From the NCBI GenBank assembly GCA_003415625.1, contig PYIU01000003.1:3224001-3288000 (forward strand): a DNA stretch of 64,000 nucleotides. Direction: 5' to 3'. A program made the position numbers and the translations under genes. The stretch's first letter is position 1, and each line of letters opens with the position of its first letter. The notes under the pieces were generated by a model. That model did not search any database. It saw only the letters and a list, made by a program, of their open reading frames with translations, and had not been told where the DNA came from. Of the stretch, positions 1 through 13,006 are shown piece by piece. The stretch comes from Aquanectria penicillioides. Its lineage: Eukaryota; Ascomycota; Sordariomycetes; Hypocreales; Nectriaceae.

Positions 1-570
1 GCAATCCGTACAAATAAAGCACAAAGCAAGCAGATGACAGCCCTCTAAAAAGGAAAGGAAAAAAAAAAGCAAAACGCAAACACGAGAGATAAAAAAACAT
101 AAGTTGTATTTACATGCACCGGGGAGATAATCGTGTGTCGGGTTTGCACCCGAGAGGGAATAGTCTTCTGCCACGCGCCGTCGTTGATAGTACAATGGTC
201 GAACAGGTGGTCGGATTGGCTAATACCAGCTCACGACCACCCTTAATAATCCTTGGGTCGACAATGCAATTCGTTTTTTTTTGCCACATCGAAAAAGAGC
301 GATCAAATGTGCGCAGTGAAGGGTATTTTTTGCTCTATTTCAGAGGGAGTGGTCTCGGTGACGTATCGTGTTCTCGGGAGCCACGCCTCTCACTCCGTAC
401 TCTTGTTGAATAAAAAACAGAAACAGTTATGTATTTGATATCAGGTCCAAGCTGAACCATTTATCCAAACGCCGTGATCATGATGATTAGATTGTTAGAA
501 AATCCTAAACTCCTGTGTTCAGCCGATTTATATGGTCAGATCCAATTTTTATTTCTTTTTCTTTTTTGTA
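1..570. other. 3' flank of the Zn2Cys6 factor gene
   Basis: No supportable gene is seen here. The stretch lies downstream of the stop codon of the minus-strand transcription factor, so its right part is probably the 3' untranslated region of that transcript. Only short open frames without recognisable protein features occur. Confidence 0.5.
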
Positions 571-3500
571 TCACGGTCCATGCGGCGCTATCGGTATGTG
601 ATGAGACATCGGTCGTGCGAGCAACTGCTCATTCAATAGGTGAGGCACTTGAGGCGGCGCAGCCATCGGGGCGGGTCTTGGCGTATGGTATCCCGGCGCG
701 CTGGTCCCGCTCGAGAAGCTCGAGTTCGTCCTGGGGTCGGGGTTCTGGAAAAGATCTCTCTGAAGGCCCTCCAAGATGTGCATGTCGATCCTGAGGGAAC
801 TGGTTACCGTGGCCGACTGTCGCAGGAAAAGAATGGTCCTGTGGAAGAGTGTTCGCAGCAGCTCTTCATCGACGTATGTATGAAGGACAGGATCCTTGAA
901 GGCGGCGGAGAGAACCAGCAAGTTACCCCATTGGCTAGTGTCATGTTAGCGTTTTTTTTTCGGGCGTGCTTGTTCAACATCAGTTGGAAATGCAACTTAC
1001 GCGTGTGCCGTGCCAAAAACGTTCGTGATAAGAGGTCGCTTCTCACCAAGACCATGGAAAGCACGAGTACTCTCGATGAGAGCTTTGATTCCCTTCTTCG
1101 CCAGCTCAACAACCTGGGGGTCAATGTCGCCGTGGGTCCTTGTCTTGGGATGAATCACCGGAGCAATTACATCCTGGCGAAACTCGGAGCTCACGCTGGG
1201 GAAATTCGGACTTGAGGGGTGATTCTTGACTGAGTGAGAGAATTGCAAAATTTGGCGAATAAAGGGCCGATAGGTGATGACTTGCGCGCCCCAATATTTC
1301 GCCCTCAACCTAGCTGACAGGATATCGTCTGCGGGAAGATCGTCTTCCCGGAAAGCGAAGCTCGGTGCTACCCAGTGCATGCCAGAGACAGCGTCGGATA
1401 CAACACCGACGTTTCTGAATTGATCCTTTCCACCCTTACTAGGATCTTCGGGGGCGTAGAACATTCGATGAATGCTGTTGAGATGCTTTCGGAGGTACAG
1501 TTGCCCGGGATAGCTGTCGAGGATTCGTTGGTTGTAGCTTTCGAGGAGACTCATGTTTGGGTGCGGCATATCATCTTCGTACGACAAAAGACCCGAGGGG
1601 GGTAGTGGAAGCTCAGCGATAAGATCGCTGCTCAGGTTAGTATCGCGTCAAGTAGTTGGCAAATATGGCGAGGTTAGCTTACCTTTCAAGCTGCAGGCAG
1701 GTCCAGAAAGCCAAAGCTAGTTGATTGTACTTGGTATCCTGGATGAATTCGCTGTTCCGCTTGATTCTCCGCAGTTTATCCAAACTCCTGAAGAGATAGT
1801 TAGAATGAGGTTGCTAATTGCATGAGAAAAAAAAAAAGAGTACTCACGGTCTCATGATGACCTGCAATTTGTGACTGGCTTTGTGAATAAAGGCGAAGCT
1901 CTCCATTGGCCTTCCAAGTTGGCCATGGTATAGACCAGCAAAAATGTTTGCGTATACATTCTTCATATTGTTGTATGCGCCAGTGTGGTTGCCAAGGATA
2001 TCTGTGGCGTAGGCGAAGTACTCCAATCCAGGAATAACCTCATAGTTCTTCTTCAAACTGTATCCGGAGCGCAAGCCTCCCACGCCATGGATGGAGGAAC
2101 GTCGGCTGTGGATTCCTCGTTCCTGTTCTTTAGGCGAAGGTAGCCCGGACGAGTGCGAGTGAGACGAGAAACCTGGGGGAGAGCCCTGGCTGGGAGATGG
2201 AGGAACACCGCCATTGCGAGTTACGGGGCTACCGTGGGGAATAGGATCAGACGAGTGCACAACGTCTGGCACGTTATCACGATAAAGGCAGATCTTGCCG
2301 AGAGCGAGCACTGCAAGGACCAGTGCACTGTGAATCGACCGATCAGGTCGTCCAGCTCGAGCAGGTGCAGGGGTGGTCGGCTCAGATCCGTCGGGGACCG
2401 GCGATCGCTTCCTTTTCGCTCCCGTCGTCTCCGTAGGCGTTTGCGACCCGCCGCCAACAGCGAATGCAGGTTTGGAAGCCTGGGGTTTCGTGGATCGAGG
2501 ATGCGCTGCAGGAAGCGTGTCGAGGAAGTGTCGAACCCAATAGTCGAGCATCTTAGGTTGGATGATCGGATGCATATTCAAAATGTGTTCCTTGAAACTC
2601 TCCACATACAACAAAACCTTGGACTCTGAGAAGTCTGGGTTTCCATCAACTGCCAAAACACCACCCTTGTATTCTACTTGGTCGGGAGGGCTGAGGCCAC
2701 CAAGCTGACCCCAGTCAGCGGCTGGCGATGGTGATGCCATATCGGAAGAGTCATCGGCCATGTCGAGATTGCCATGATCAGTTGGTTCCTTCACATGGCG
2801 GGATGGGTGTGAGTCTTCGCCACGTCCGTATACAATCAAGACTCCCCTGCTCTGCTCCTGGCTGATGGGATATTCACTGATAAATCGGACTCCTTCTCGT
2901 TCAAGGTGATGTTTGGTGAGTTCTCGGATTGAAGGCCACTCCAATAGCAGGCCTGCAAGGGTTGTGTGGTTGATTGGAATAGCGGGCTCTCCAGGAGGAA
3001 CGGGGGGGCCAGGTTCCACTTCCATCTCATCCTCCGCCATCATCCGCAGGGGAATGTGGTCAGATGTGGACGGATGGTCTCGAGGCGCCTCGTTTGAGTA
3101 ATAGGTCTCGGTCGCAGATGCGCCGTTGGGGATGTAGGGCGAGGGTGGGCGTTTGTATTCTTCTTCCACGATGGGTTCAGGTTTCAGCCGTACCGGCGAG
3201 GCGGTCTTGGGTAATAAGGCCTCCATATTTACCAGACGCTGATCGAATCGACCGATGTGTCCCATGATGGTGCTCAGGGTGGCTTGAACAGCCGTCAGGC
3301 CATCCAAAATATCAGCCTGAGCCTTGTCGGTACTAGAATCACTGTGTTAGTAAAAACTCGTCAACATCTCCAGGTTGAAGTAACCTACGCTTTTGGGACA
3401 GGGTCGCGATATTTGCACTCAACGCCCTTCTCCTTGCATGTTTTACATGGCTTGGTTTCGTCGCATTTTGCCTTGAGCTGGCGGCAACTGTCGCAAGCCT

Positions 3501-4328
3501 AGCTAAAGTGTCAGTGTGTGTTTTCCAGGCTTGGAATGTTTGCCAATTCAAACCTGAGATGCTCGTGTGTTCTTCTTTTTGGCCGGCACGGTCGACGAGT
3601 AGACACTGTAGAAATTGTCATGGTTCGACGGGTATCCCCCGTGCTGCTCGTAGGCTCCCTGATGGGCCACAGGGGTAGGTGGGGGATAGCTGGGAGCTCG
3701 GTAGCCACCCGGAGTCGGGGGCATGGAAGGCGGGTTGTCGTAATTCATGTGTCGCGGTTGAGCCTCCGGGTAACTGCCCGGAGGTGGTGGATGTGCGAGG
3801 TGCGGTGTTGAGGGATGGACCTCAGGCGCGGGCGCATGGCCCGTAGAGCTCGGTCTGCGCTGGTCTTCGGCGGGATCCCGCTTTATGGGAGGATCTCGAG
3901 CTGGGTAAGGTTGGTAGGGAGGATGCGCTGGCGAGGGGGGCGGAGGCTGGTGGGATGTTGATGGTGTTGCGGTTGAGGCGGTTGTTGCTGCTGCGGCGGC
4001 GGCTGCTGCTGCTGCCTGTAGTGGTCTTGCATGGGAGCGTAAGGCTCTGGCTCATGATGGCGACGATCAGCTTCGGGGTGCGGCGGCGGAGGAGCAGAGG
4101 CGGGAGCTGGTGTCGGAGGCGCTGAGGAATGTTCGGCTGATCGAGGAGGGTAGTGTTGATACGGGTTCGGGCGGGATGGTGGTGAGCGCCGGGAGGAGGC
4201 GGCGGCGGCGGCGGCAGTTGGCCGGGCTGAGAGTGATGAGGATGCGGGAGTGATACGCCTTGCTGTGGTGCGCCAGCCGGCCATGAGGAAAGGCGAGGGC
4301 GTTTACTGTCGGGAGGTGCTGGATCCAT
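571..4328 (-). CDS. Zn2Cys6 (GAL4-type) fungal transcription factor, six exons, apparent frameshifts in N-terminus
   Basis: This is a nuclear DNA-binding regulator of about 1155 aa. Exons read 4328-3554, 3498-3389, 3332-1848, 1787-1683, 1627-1001 and 934-571; introns are 55-66 nt with CTAAC-like branch points. The start is the first ATG of its frame and gives MDPAPPDSKRPRL. The first ~258 residues are rich in Pro, Gln and His. Exon 2 encodes a perfect CX2CX6CX5CX2CX6C zinc cluster (ACDSCRQLKAKC then KPCKTCKEK), followed by a helical stretch that could dimerise. Exons 3-5 carry the fungal-specific middle homology region, for example GLEYFAYATDILG and AFWTCLQLER. Within exon 1 the best coding frame shifts twice: once between about 4200 and 4170, and once at a six-C run (plus 3935-3940). 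The exons sum to 3466 nt, two short of a multiple of three. The family is certain; the target pathway is unknown, so no symbol is given. Confidence 0.85.
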
Positions 4329-6500
4329 GCTTGGTGTGCTATATATGTATGTACAGCAGTAGTACTTGCACACATAATCAGGAGTGAGACGAAAAGCAAA
4401 GCAAGGACCACAGAGAGGCGGTGGCCATGGGACAGCTTTGACGGAGGCGAGGCGAGAGGGTCCCGGGGGAGTGAGAGGAGCTTCCTGGTAGTCGGGAGCT
4501 GGAGGGGCGATGATAATTGGGCCCTTCAGCACTGGCAGTAAAGAGACCGGGTCGGCATGGGGGCGGGCGTGTCCGGAACGACGGGGGAGGATGGCTACGG
4601 GCAAGTACCGTACCCGTCAACGAGGAGAGAGGACAGAGGTTGACAGAAAGAAAGGACGTCAGAGTCTGTCCAGTCAAGTACAAGCCCCAGGCGGCGGCCC
4701 CGGCGACACGGCGGGATCAGCAGTTGGGCAGAGATGAGATTCGACAAGCTCTTGCTTGCTCCAGGGACAGCGCGGTGGGGCCAAGACGCGACGCCGCAAG
4801 GAAAAGATGCAAGGTGAGGCGGAGCGAGGCAAATGCGAAGGGAAGGAAGAGATTGGGAGGTGGGAGCAAGTGGGAGGTGTGAGTGGGAGTGGGAGAGGCG
4901 CAAGTTGACGGGACAGAATGATGTTGACGTCGAGATTGAGTGAGCGCAACTCGAGCAAAGGCGCACTGGCGCGCTGCGCTGGAAACTGGAGACTGGCGAC
5001 TGGGGGGGACTGGAACAACAGCCTCAAGGCTCAAGAACAAAAAGACGGTCTGAGCCGGGGTGTGGGAGAGACGAGAGGCTACTGGGAACCAATTGAGGAA
5101 CCGACCCTGCCGACTTTGACAGTCGGAGGAGCTAGCAGGGCACAGGGGTATCGAAGAACCTGGCCGCTTGGCGGCGACTGGGGATGATGTCGGCGAGGTC
5201 CCCTGCGAGCCCGTTTTTTTCTGCCACCCACACGCCTGCCGTTGGAGATGGGGAGTGGGCGAAAGTCACTGTACCTGGAACCGCCTTGGCTGGGGCCGTG
5301 AGGTACTCGGTGGTTTCGGGGGTTCGGGGCCGTCACTCAGGTACGTAAGGGACTGGCAATGGCAACGTCGAACGCTTCGGTTGTGACAGGCAGGCCTTGC
5401 GAAGAGGGCTGGGCGGACGCGAGAGGTCCAGCGGGGGTGGATAATTGGACTGCGCACAGGCGTTGTATTGGGGGAACGATGATATTGAGTGACAAAAGAG
5501 ACCGAGAAGTTCGGTCGGTCGTTCAGTTACTGCCGCACGAGGCACGAGGCCAGACCAGGCCAGGCCGGGCCAGGTAAGATGAAAAAAAAATTGGGGGCGT
5601 TGTCGTATGAGGGCGGAGACCGTGGTTTGTTATCCGGTGAGGGAGTTGAAGCAAGCAGAGAGAGAGAGAGAGGAAGAGGCCTCTGGGGGAGCAAGGCGAT
5701 GCAAGCAGGAAAAAAATTTAGGGGAAAAAAAAGCAAGTAAGCAAGCGCGAGATGCGACGCACGCCAGCTCAACACCGCAACTTTGGTATGAGGGAGATGG
5801 AAAGAATGGAAAAGTGGCGGACGAGGCAAGGCCACCAGACAAGGCCACGAAGAGGGCCAGCTGGGCTGGGGGCCGGAGCTGCGCGGCGGTCGATGCACCT
5901 CGAGCAGTAGGTGCCGCGCCCACTCACCCACTCACCAGAGAGACGCACACAGGGAACTGGAGATGGTGAGGGAGAGGAGGAACGTGCAGCGTGCAGCGTG
6001 GAGTGTGAAAGTGGGCCACGGACGGCGGGTTGGGAAAAGGTGGTAGTGGTGGGTGGAGGGCGAGCAGGATGGGGGACGGAGGTCGAAGTGGCGTGGAGCC
6101 GGCGCGCAGCACCATGGGCGTCGAGTAGCGTGCGACGGCTTCAGAAGGCGGCTCCACCGCGCGCTGGATTTCAGTGGTTTCAAACTACAGTGGATACAGG
6201 TGATTTCTTGTGGGTGGGTGAGAAATGCGTGCTGGAGGCGCTGAGGTGCGAGAGCGCGCAGCTCACTCGAAGCTGCATGCGAGTGTGAGCACTCGGGTGG
6301 GTGGTTTGATGGTTTGGTGCTTGGTGTGGTTTTTTTTGGGGGGGGGAGGGCGTGGCAGTTGCCAGTTCAGTCGATGGGAGGGCGTGGTTCTCGGGGTGCA
6401 CGAATGACGAACGTGAAGGCTTCCCAGGCACGGCCAGATCCATATCCAGCCTTGCGAGCCCATGCCCAGGTTCACAGAGCCTGGCCTGCCTGGGGCCCTG
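4329..6500. promoter_or_regulatory. Purine-rich upstream region / probable long 5' leader of the Zn2Cys6 factor gene
   Basis: For about 2 kb upstream of the factor's start the plus strand is dominated by G and A (many GGGAGG, GAGAGAG and AAAAAAA blocks), so the factor's sense strand is pyrimidine-rich, as is common in fungal promoters and leaders. Several short ATG-started frames on the sense strand (for example the one ending at 4378) would be upstream ORFs if this is transcribed. No protein-coding gene is supported here. Confidence 0.45.
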
Positions 6501-7034
6501 GGGGTCAAGCTACTAGAAGAATTTTTAGGGCACCCGGGTGCGCAGGCGGCTTTGGTTCCTTGGGGGAGACCGCAGATCATCGTGCGCAGGTTCTGGAGCC
6601 TCGGTGGTTTGCTTGATGCCGGACGGGACTCGAGGTCATAATTAGTATCATGATGACCCATCCTGGGCATGAGACAGGACGGAGGGGCGAGGTTGGTCGA
6701 ATAGGGCCACTGAAGGAATACGGGGCCGGTCCATCCCCAGGTAGGCACTCATCCAGCCGCCACCGGCAGACAGACATCAGTCATCAAATCAGTCATCGGC
6801 CAAGCCATGACAACATCACATCAGCAGCGGCCATTTATCCCACCCTGATAGCGAACCGAGAGTCTGCTCCCGCGCAGCGCGCAGGGACGTACCACGCACC
6901 ATGTATGTGCAGTACTCTGGTACATGGCTTGCATGGAGGCACGGCGCGCTGATTCGTGGTCCGTGGGTTGAGTTGCGGACCGCACTGGACTTCGGACTGG
7001 TGGGTGGGCTGGTAGGAGGTGGGAGCTGCCGTGC

Positions 7035-7047
7035 CACGTGCCACGTG
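7035..7047. promoter_or_regulatory. Two adjacent CACGTG palindromes (E-box/bHLH-type sites)
   Basis: CACGTG occurs at 7035-7040 and again at 7042-7047, as a direct repeat of CCACGTG. CACGTG is the core bound by fungal bHLH factors of the Pho4/Cbf1 type. No gene starts nearby, so its function is an open question. Confidence 0.3.
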
Positions 7048-7235
7048 AGGGGCTGGTTTATCCAGGACGATGCGCTCCGTTCAGCGACAGATGGGGGACG
7101 GGAAGCGGGGCGCAAAGCGGAAAAAGCACCTCTGCCAGGCAAAATGCCCAACCCGAACGGGCAGCAGACGACGAGCAAGAAACGGACTGTTACTGGCAGA
7201 TAGGATCGGGATGCCAAGTCCACCAGGGAGAGGGC

Positions 7236-7256
7236 AAAAAAAAAAAAAAAAAAAAA
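7236..7256. repeat. A21 homopolymer
   Basis: An uninterrupted run of 21 A residues on the plus strand in an intergenic region. It could be a slippage tract or the tail of a decayed retro-inserted sequence; nothing coding precedes it. Confidence 0.9.
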
Positions 7257-9708
7257 CTCCATCGTCCCAGACGGGAACCGTTTACCACCATGAGCTGGGC
7301 CATCCGCGTGGCGGCAGGCAGTCTTGCCACTGCTTCGGGACCACATTTTGATCCCGCGCCCGTCTTTGTTGGACGTGGAAAAGGCACCAGGGCAGGTACC
7401 CGACACTTTTCATGGGCGGGAGTGTGAGTCTCCCACGTCTTGCCCGCCTCGTCTTCGGGCGTCCCGTCAATTTCAATCTACCATATCATTACGAAGTAGT
7501 ATGTTTCTTACCGTCTTCTCCACCGTTTAAATCCACCCCAACTACCGCACTCCCGAGCCGTTTGCTGTTGCGGTAGGTTAGGGGGAATGGGGAGCATTGA
7601 CTGTGTCTCAAGCCCGCAAACGCATTTTCATTTTATTGTCAATTTAAATTTCTTTTTTTTTCTCTTTCGTCTTATTACGAAAAACAGCTCACAACTAACA
7701 AGTTCTGCATCGGTCACAGAGCCCTGACTCCGAGCGTCACTGTGCATGGCGTCGCTGGCCACCAAGTGGTCAAGGCCACCCACTAGCCAGCCCCTCGCAG
7801 CACTCTTCTTATGACCGGTCAAGAGGGTATCAAAATGAATCAGCCATACACCATCAATCTCGCAGATGCCCGAGTCAGTGACATGCCAGGCACCCTCATT
7901 ACATCGTGGAGGCAATGTTTTTTTTTTTCGGAGAATGGAGCATTATTACAAGACAACCCGAGCACGCTAAGTCCGACTTTCAAGGTCCCTGACCGACTGG
8001 AAAATGTCGTCGGCCGCAAGTCACAGCCCATGCTAGCACCTACTAGCTGCGACCCAGCAAACGGGCAATGTCGATCCCTCCCACCAACACAGGCAGGATA
8101 CGTACATGCTTTGTACGTGCTACGTACAGATGGTACAGCACTGACGAGACGTCCCTGCAAGGCCTATACATTCCCGATGCAGCTCAGCCGCGAGCCTCAT
8201 TGTCCAATCGGTACATGACTGACCCTGGCAGGACCGTCCTCTCCCGAAACCTTCAGCTGCCATGAAGACTTTGACGCCAACTGACAATCCAAGCCTCGAG
8301 AAACTTAAGCCATCAGATCATGAGCACTAGGGACCGAGAAAAGTTTGATTCCTGCGATCGTTGAGATTGCAATGCGGTGAGCGTTGCATCAATTCCCGCC
8401 GGCCTTAAACCCAAACTAGAACGCAGGCCTTCCGGCCGGGTGCGGTGTGTCTGCAAAGGCATTACAAGAATATTGTGTCATCATAGTGGTGACCGCCAAC
8501 TCTAATCTACCCATGTGCGGGACCTGCGTGTCCCGTAGGCGGAGGAAGTAATGTACCAGTAGGCCGACGGGCCCAGCCCAGAAGAATCTTTGGATCTTTT
8601 GGACTGCCAAGAATAGAACCCAGAGTGAGAAGGGGAAAAAAAATTTACAAGACAAGCACCATGAAAGGGCTGCGCGTACCTGATACGATGCAGTGAGAGC
8701 TGGGAGATTTCGGTGGACCAGTCATGGATGAAAGTGCCCAATGGGCAATGAGTGGGCCTGAATGACGAGCGTCTGGCGACCTTCCAACCTTCGACTTCGA
8801 AGCAGCGGACGGGACCGTGGCTGATTGCAGGGTGCAGAGTGCAGGGTGCAGGCCAAAGTGCAGAGCAGAGCCGAGCGCAGAGCATTGCGCAGGTGGGTGC
8901 AAGCGTCTAGGTCTGGACTAGAACGAAGCAGGGACCTCCTCCATCCATCGTAAATCCCATCGTCCATGCGCCCATCATGAGGCATGGATCATGGCCACTG
9001 AGGATTTGCTCAACTTTGTGGCCCCGCGTACAAGCCGCAGTGTTGATGAGTTTCCTGTTACGTCAGGTGCCCTAGGTGTCAATGTCATGGCTGTCATCTT
9101 CAAATGGCCTGCCTCAACAACGCACGCGCCTCCCAGTGGCACACTCGTGAAACTAGGATCTGTTGCAGGCAACGCAGGCTTAGATAGACCATGAGATTCC
9201 ATCGATGACAGACATTGTTTACAAAGTAGGGATGTCGCTTGTAAATTTGCATGTCTTGTTCGTACAGCGAGTGACCATCACCCCGGGCGCCCCCCCAACA
9301 GCCACAAGGCGATTCTTGGAAAAGTCTCCTCCCCCCAGCCCAGCCAGCACAGGCGCGGCAGGAGGGTGAAGTTATCGATCACGGCTGAGAATGTCTCGGT
9401 GCAAATCCCTTTACCGGTACTATTGGCATTGCTCTGGGCTACTGCCCGTTCAGGACCCCGAGCGATGTACCGGCTGGGGCGTGCCATTGTAGCGTGGACC
9501 CGACTACGGCCTGACTTGCCCAACATGGAGCCAACTCCCAGAGGCCAACTGCGTGGCTAAGGCGCTGCTGAGTGCTAACAAAACAACCCATCCGCACCAA
9601 CACGACTAAGTTGCGACTTGGAAGGCTGTGACTAACTACTGCGAACAGCATCCAACATCACACGCGCTTATTCACTCGTCACCGCTTCTTCCCGCTCCTT
9701 TCGTCCAT

Positions 9709-9721
9709 CCCCCCCCCCCCC
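9709..9721. repeat. C13 homopolymer in a CT-rich block
   Basis: A run of 13 C residues inside a pyrimidine-rich stretch (about 9680-9740) that resembles a fungal promoter or leader. No convincing coding sequence follows it. Confidence 0.85.
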
Positions 9722-10102
9722 TCCCTTTCCCTCTCTCGAATGCGTTTTGACATCCATTCTCGGGGATCAGCGATGGATCTTCGTTTTCCTAGCAGTGGGT
9801 CGCTCTCTTAGCAAGTACAGCGGCTACGGGCGTGACCGCGATTTCTGCGCCTGTGCTTGTAGTCAATGTGCAATGTACTCCTTACTCCTTGCGGTAGAGC
9901 AATATACGTGTGTACGCAGTACGTACTTGGTCTTAGACAACCTTGGTCCTAGGGTGGTAGGTAAGGACGACGTGCGGAGTAGTGGGCAGGAAAATCTCCT
10001 GGTTTTCCATGTGGCTTCGCGACATCGACCAGATCCACCAACCTTCATCTCCTACCCCCCTCCCCAGGCGCTTGAAGCGATCCCAGAGGGCCCAGAGAAG
10101 CA

Positions 10103-10126
10103 CCCCCCCCCCCCCCCCCCCCCCCC
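10103..10126. repeat. C24 homopolymer
   Basis: An uninterrupted run of 24 C residues. Such tracts can form G-quadruplex or i-motif structures and are hard to sequence accurately, so the exact length is uncertain. Confidence 0.9.
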
Positions 10127-12963
10127 AAAAGACCACACAGAGCATGACCGTCGGGACGCCAAGTCTCCATGTAACCGCCCGCCCCTGCGCTGGAGGTTTC
10201 TGGAATATGTCCTCATCTCCGACCAAATCCACTCTTGAATTGACTATTTGTCTCGCACCGGGACCGGAACGAGGACTTCTTCCACTGGCACAATGCCAAT
10301 CCACCAAAAATGACATTTCTCTCACCAGGTTGCGGGTGGAGGAGGATGCATTGCGTGCATATCAGGTTGACCGTCCGTGTGCGGTCCGACATATCGCATA
10401 AACTCTTCCACGCGATGTTCGCCAGCGTCAGTGCGAGTTTAGAGCGCAGATGGGTCCCGCGGCCATCGTGCACCCCGACGGCCTCAAACCTGCGCTCGAT
10501 CAAACTCGCCATCTGACCAAACCCTGGTTTGGATGTTCCAAATCGGCCGAGTCAACCACTCTGTTTATGACGACGGTGTCAGTCAGGCAAGGTGCCTGAC
10601 ATAGAATCTAGGAGCTACGTAACCAACCATGGCTTTTCTGACAGCCAACTTTTTCACCATTCTCAATGCCATTCCCAACTCGGCCATGTGCTTGTAACAT
10701 CGCTTACTACTTGCGCCCTGAGTAAATTTCGTCGATCCGGGGTTCCGACGGATTTACATCATTCGCGGTTCCTACCTGTGGCGTTTTCGTGCCCAACTTC
10801 CCCCAGCCCGAGCCCAAATCCTGGACGACAATTCCGCCCCCGCAGAAAGGCGGAGGCGCAGAGCAGCCAGCTCTCTTCCCTGACATTGACACATTTGACA
10901 AGGGCACGACTCAGATGTAACATCAACATATCGAGCACCGATCAGTTAGGAATCAGCGCTATGGAGAACCCAACCCCTCCAAGGTCGATGTACACTCGCA
11001 GGTGTACCCTCCTTCTCGTCTCGGTAGCCGGTCAAAGGACGCTCGCATGTATCACGCTAGTAAACCCGTACCCTGCGCGCAAAACTTTGACAGCCCTGCG
11101 TGGGAACGAGGGCTGTCGAGGAACGCTGACTAGGATCAGGACTCGAGCCTGAGGACGCGGGGGGAGGGAGGGGGGCGTAGTATTGTCTTGTAGGTGTTTT
11201 TACAGTGGCCATCCTCTCGCTATCTAGCCGGGCGGTTATATCTTCTTAGTTAGGTATAGCTCCCCGATTCAGCAAACATGGAGGAGCAGAGAAATGCTTG
11301 AGAGCGGACCCGCGTCGCATCATGGATCATCCAAGAGCTGTGCAGAGAAGGTGGTAAATCGCGATACGGCCGATTGGGAGGCTTGAGTTTCGCCGTGTTT
11401 ATGCCATCGCCAAGACCTCAGAGGAGGAAAGGCAGGGCTGTCGATGACGCCACTCCTTCCGATCGTTTACAACATGCATTTCCTGGATCCTTTGGGACCT
11501 CTCGGGCCTCCGTGACCTCTCGAGTGTCTGCGGAATAGTTGCTCGGTTGCTCATTTATCACAGGCAAAGAGGTGACTTGTAACTCGCGGCATGTGTGGGC
11601 TGCGGTCTTCCAAAGATCATTCTAGCGTGCATCCCAGAAGAAGAAATTGTCGCTTCCGACGTCAGAGGCGTGGGGATAGAGATGCCGCTTCCAACAAAGA
11701 AAGAAAAAAAAAGTATCAGTACGGTGGCTATTGGTGACTGTACATCTCCCCTCCCTCTCAATGACATGATCATTTACGTTTGATTGCCAGCAATTTGGCC
11801 GAGCCCTCCCTTTCCGATAGGTGCGGGGCCCCTGGCGACGGCTTCCATCAGCTGCTATGGTTTCCAGATCGCTGGGACGCCGCTAGCTGACAGGACGGTT
11901 GTCTAGTTGAATAGCGTCGTGGGTAAGTGGGACGATGGCAAGAAGCCATGCGGACTTGAGCGACGGGGCAAGGGCATTGGGAAAGGGGAACGGGAAAGAC
12001 ATTGTAACAGGAGGGGGGCAGGTATAGCATTATTACATTAGCTGTGAGATTTTGACCAGATGGAACAAAACCTCGCAACCTGCTTGGCGGCTGTACGAAG
12101 TGTGGGCGTGGAGTGTGTACCTGTGACAACACGACCCAAGAGATCCCCCCTGATTCTCCTGACTTGCCAACAGGGCAGCCAGTTGGTCGTGGGCCACGGG
12201 GGGACGTTGTCATCGTCTGGATAACCCCATCGACGGCCTCGGAGAGTGCCCTGGGAGAGCCAAGGCGGGGATAATTTACCTCGGGAAACGGGCCCTCCTC
12301 AGCAAAGTGCCATTTGATGACGGTTACTGGCGAAGTGAGCCGCCACACCCGCCACGGGACGGGCACCGACGACACGGGACCGGGACGCAAGTAGCCTCTC
12401 AGAAGCGATCCCAGGCCAGGCTCTCGCATCCTCCCCCCGGAGTTGGCAGCGCGCGCGCTGCCCGCCTGCCCTTGTGCGGCGCAGACGACCGTCTTGCCGG
12501 ATTTCTGGGAGAAAAAGGAACCACGGAAGCAGAAAAAGCAAAAAAACAAGAGTTGACGAGTCAGCTCTAGGCCTTTCTGCCCCAAGTTTCCAAAGGCCCC
12601 AGGCCGTCTACGGGCCGGCGCGGCGCGGAATCGCTTCCTTCGGTCACTACTGCGTCCCGGCTGTTGGGGAACTGTTTTAGAGGCCGCCAAGCTGTTGGTA
12701 GCCTACACAGAGTATCGGTACAACTGCCCACCATGATCAGTCAGGCTTGATTCATCATGAACAAAGCACAAAGCGGACGTCCCGACCAAGGCGCGTGCAT
12801 ACTACGGCGTCCCTAGTGTTTTTTCGTCCCTTGTTCTAGCTGCTTGAGTAGCTCGCTGGGAACTCTTTACTTGCATCCGCTGCCCCTCCCCTTCGCTCCC
12901 GTTCCCGCTTCCAATCGTACTTCACCCCTTTGGTGTTGGTTAGTGACCTGTCCGTCTACCCTT

Positions 12964-13006
12964 CCATCCATCCATCCAACCATCCATCCATCCATCCGTC
13001 CATCCC
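12964..13006. repeat. (CCAT)n tetranucleotide microsatellite
   Basis: About ten CCAT units with two single-base interruptions. A simple sequence repeat in intergenic DNA. Confidence 0.9.

Noticed and set aside
4310..4604. N-terminal extension of the Zn2Cys6 factor upstream of MDPAPP
   Set aside because: The frame is open but contains no ATG before 4328; the extension would begin at TTG and has no family-like sequence.
10592..11152. 186-codon plus-strand ORF
   Set aside because: No recognisable domain, no supporting neighbours, and the codons look random.
11848..12690. 280-codon minus-strand ORF in the gene-poor region
   Set aside because: It begins at TTG, has runs of Phe and Arg/Pro from biased composition, and no splice structure or family motif supports it.
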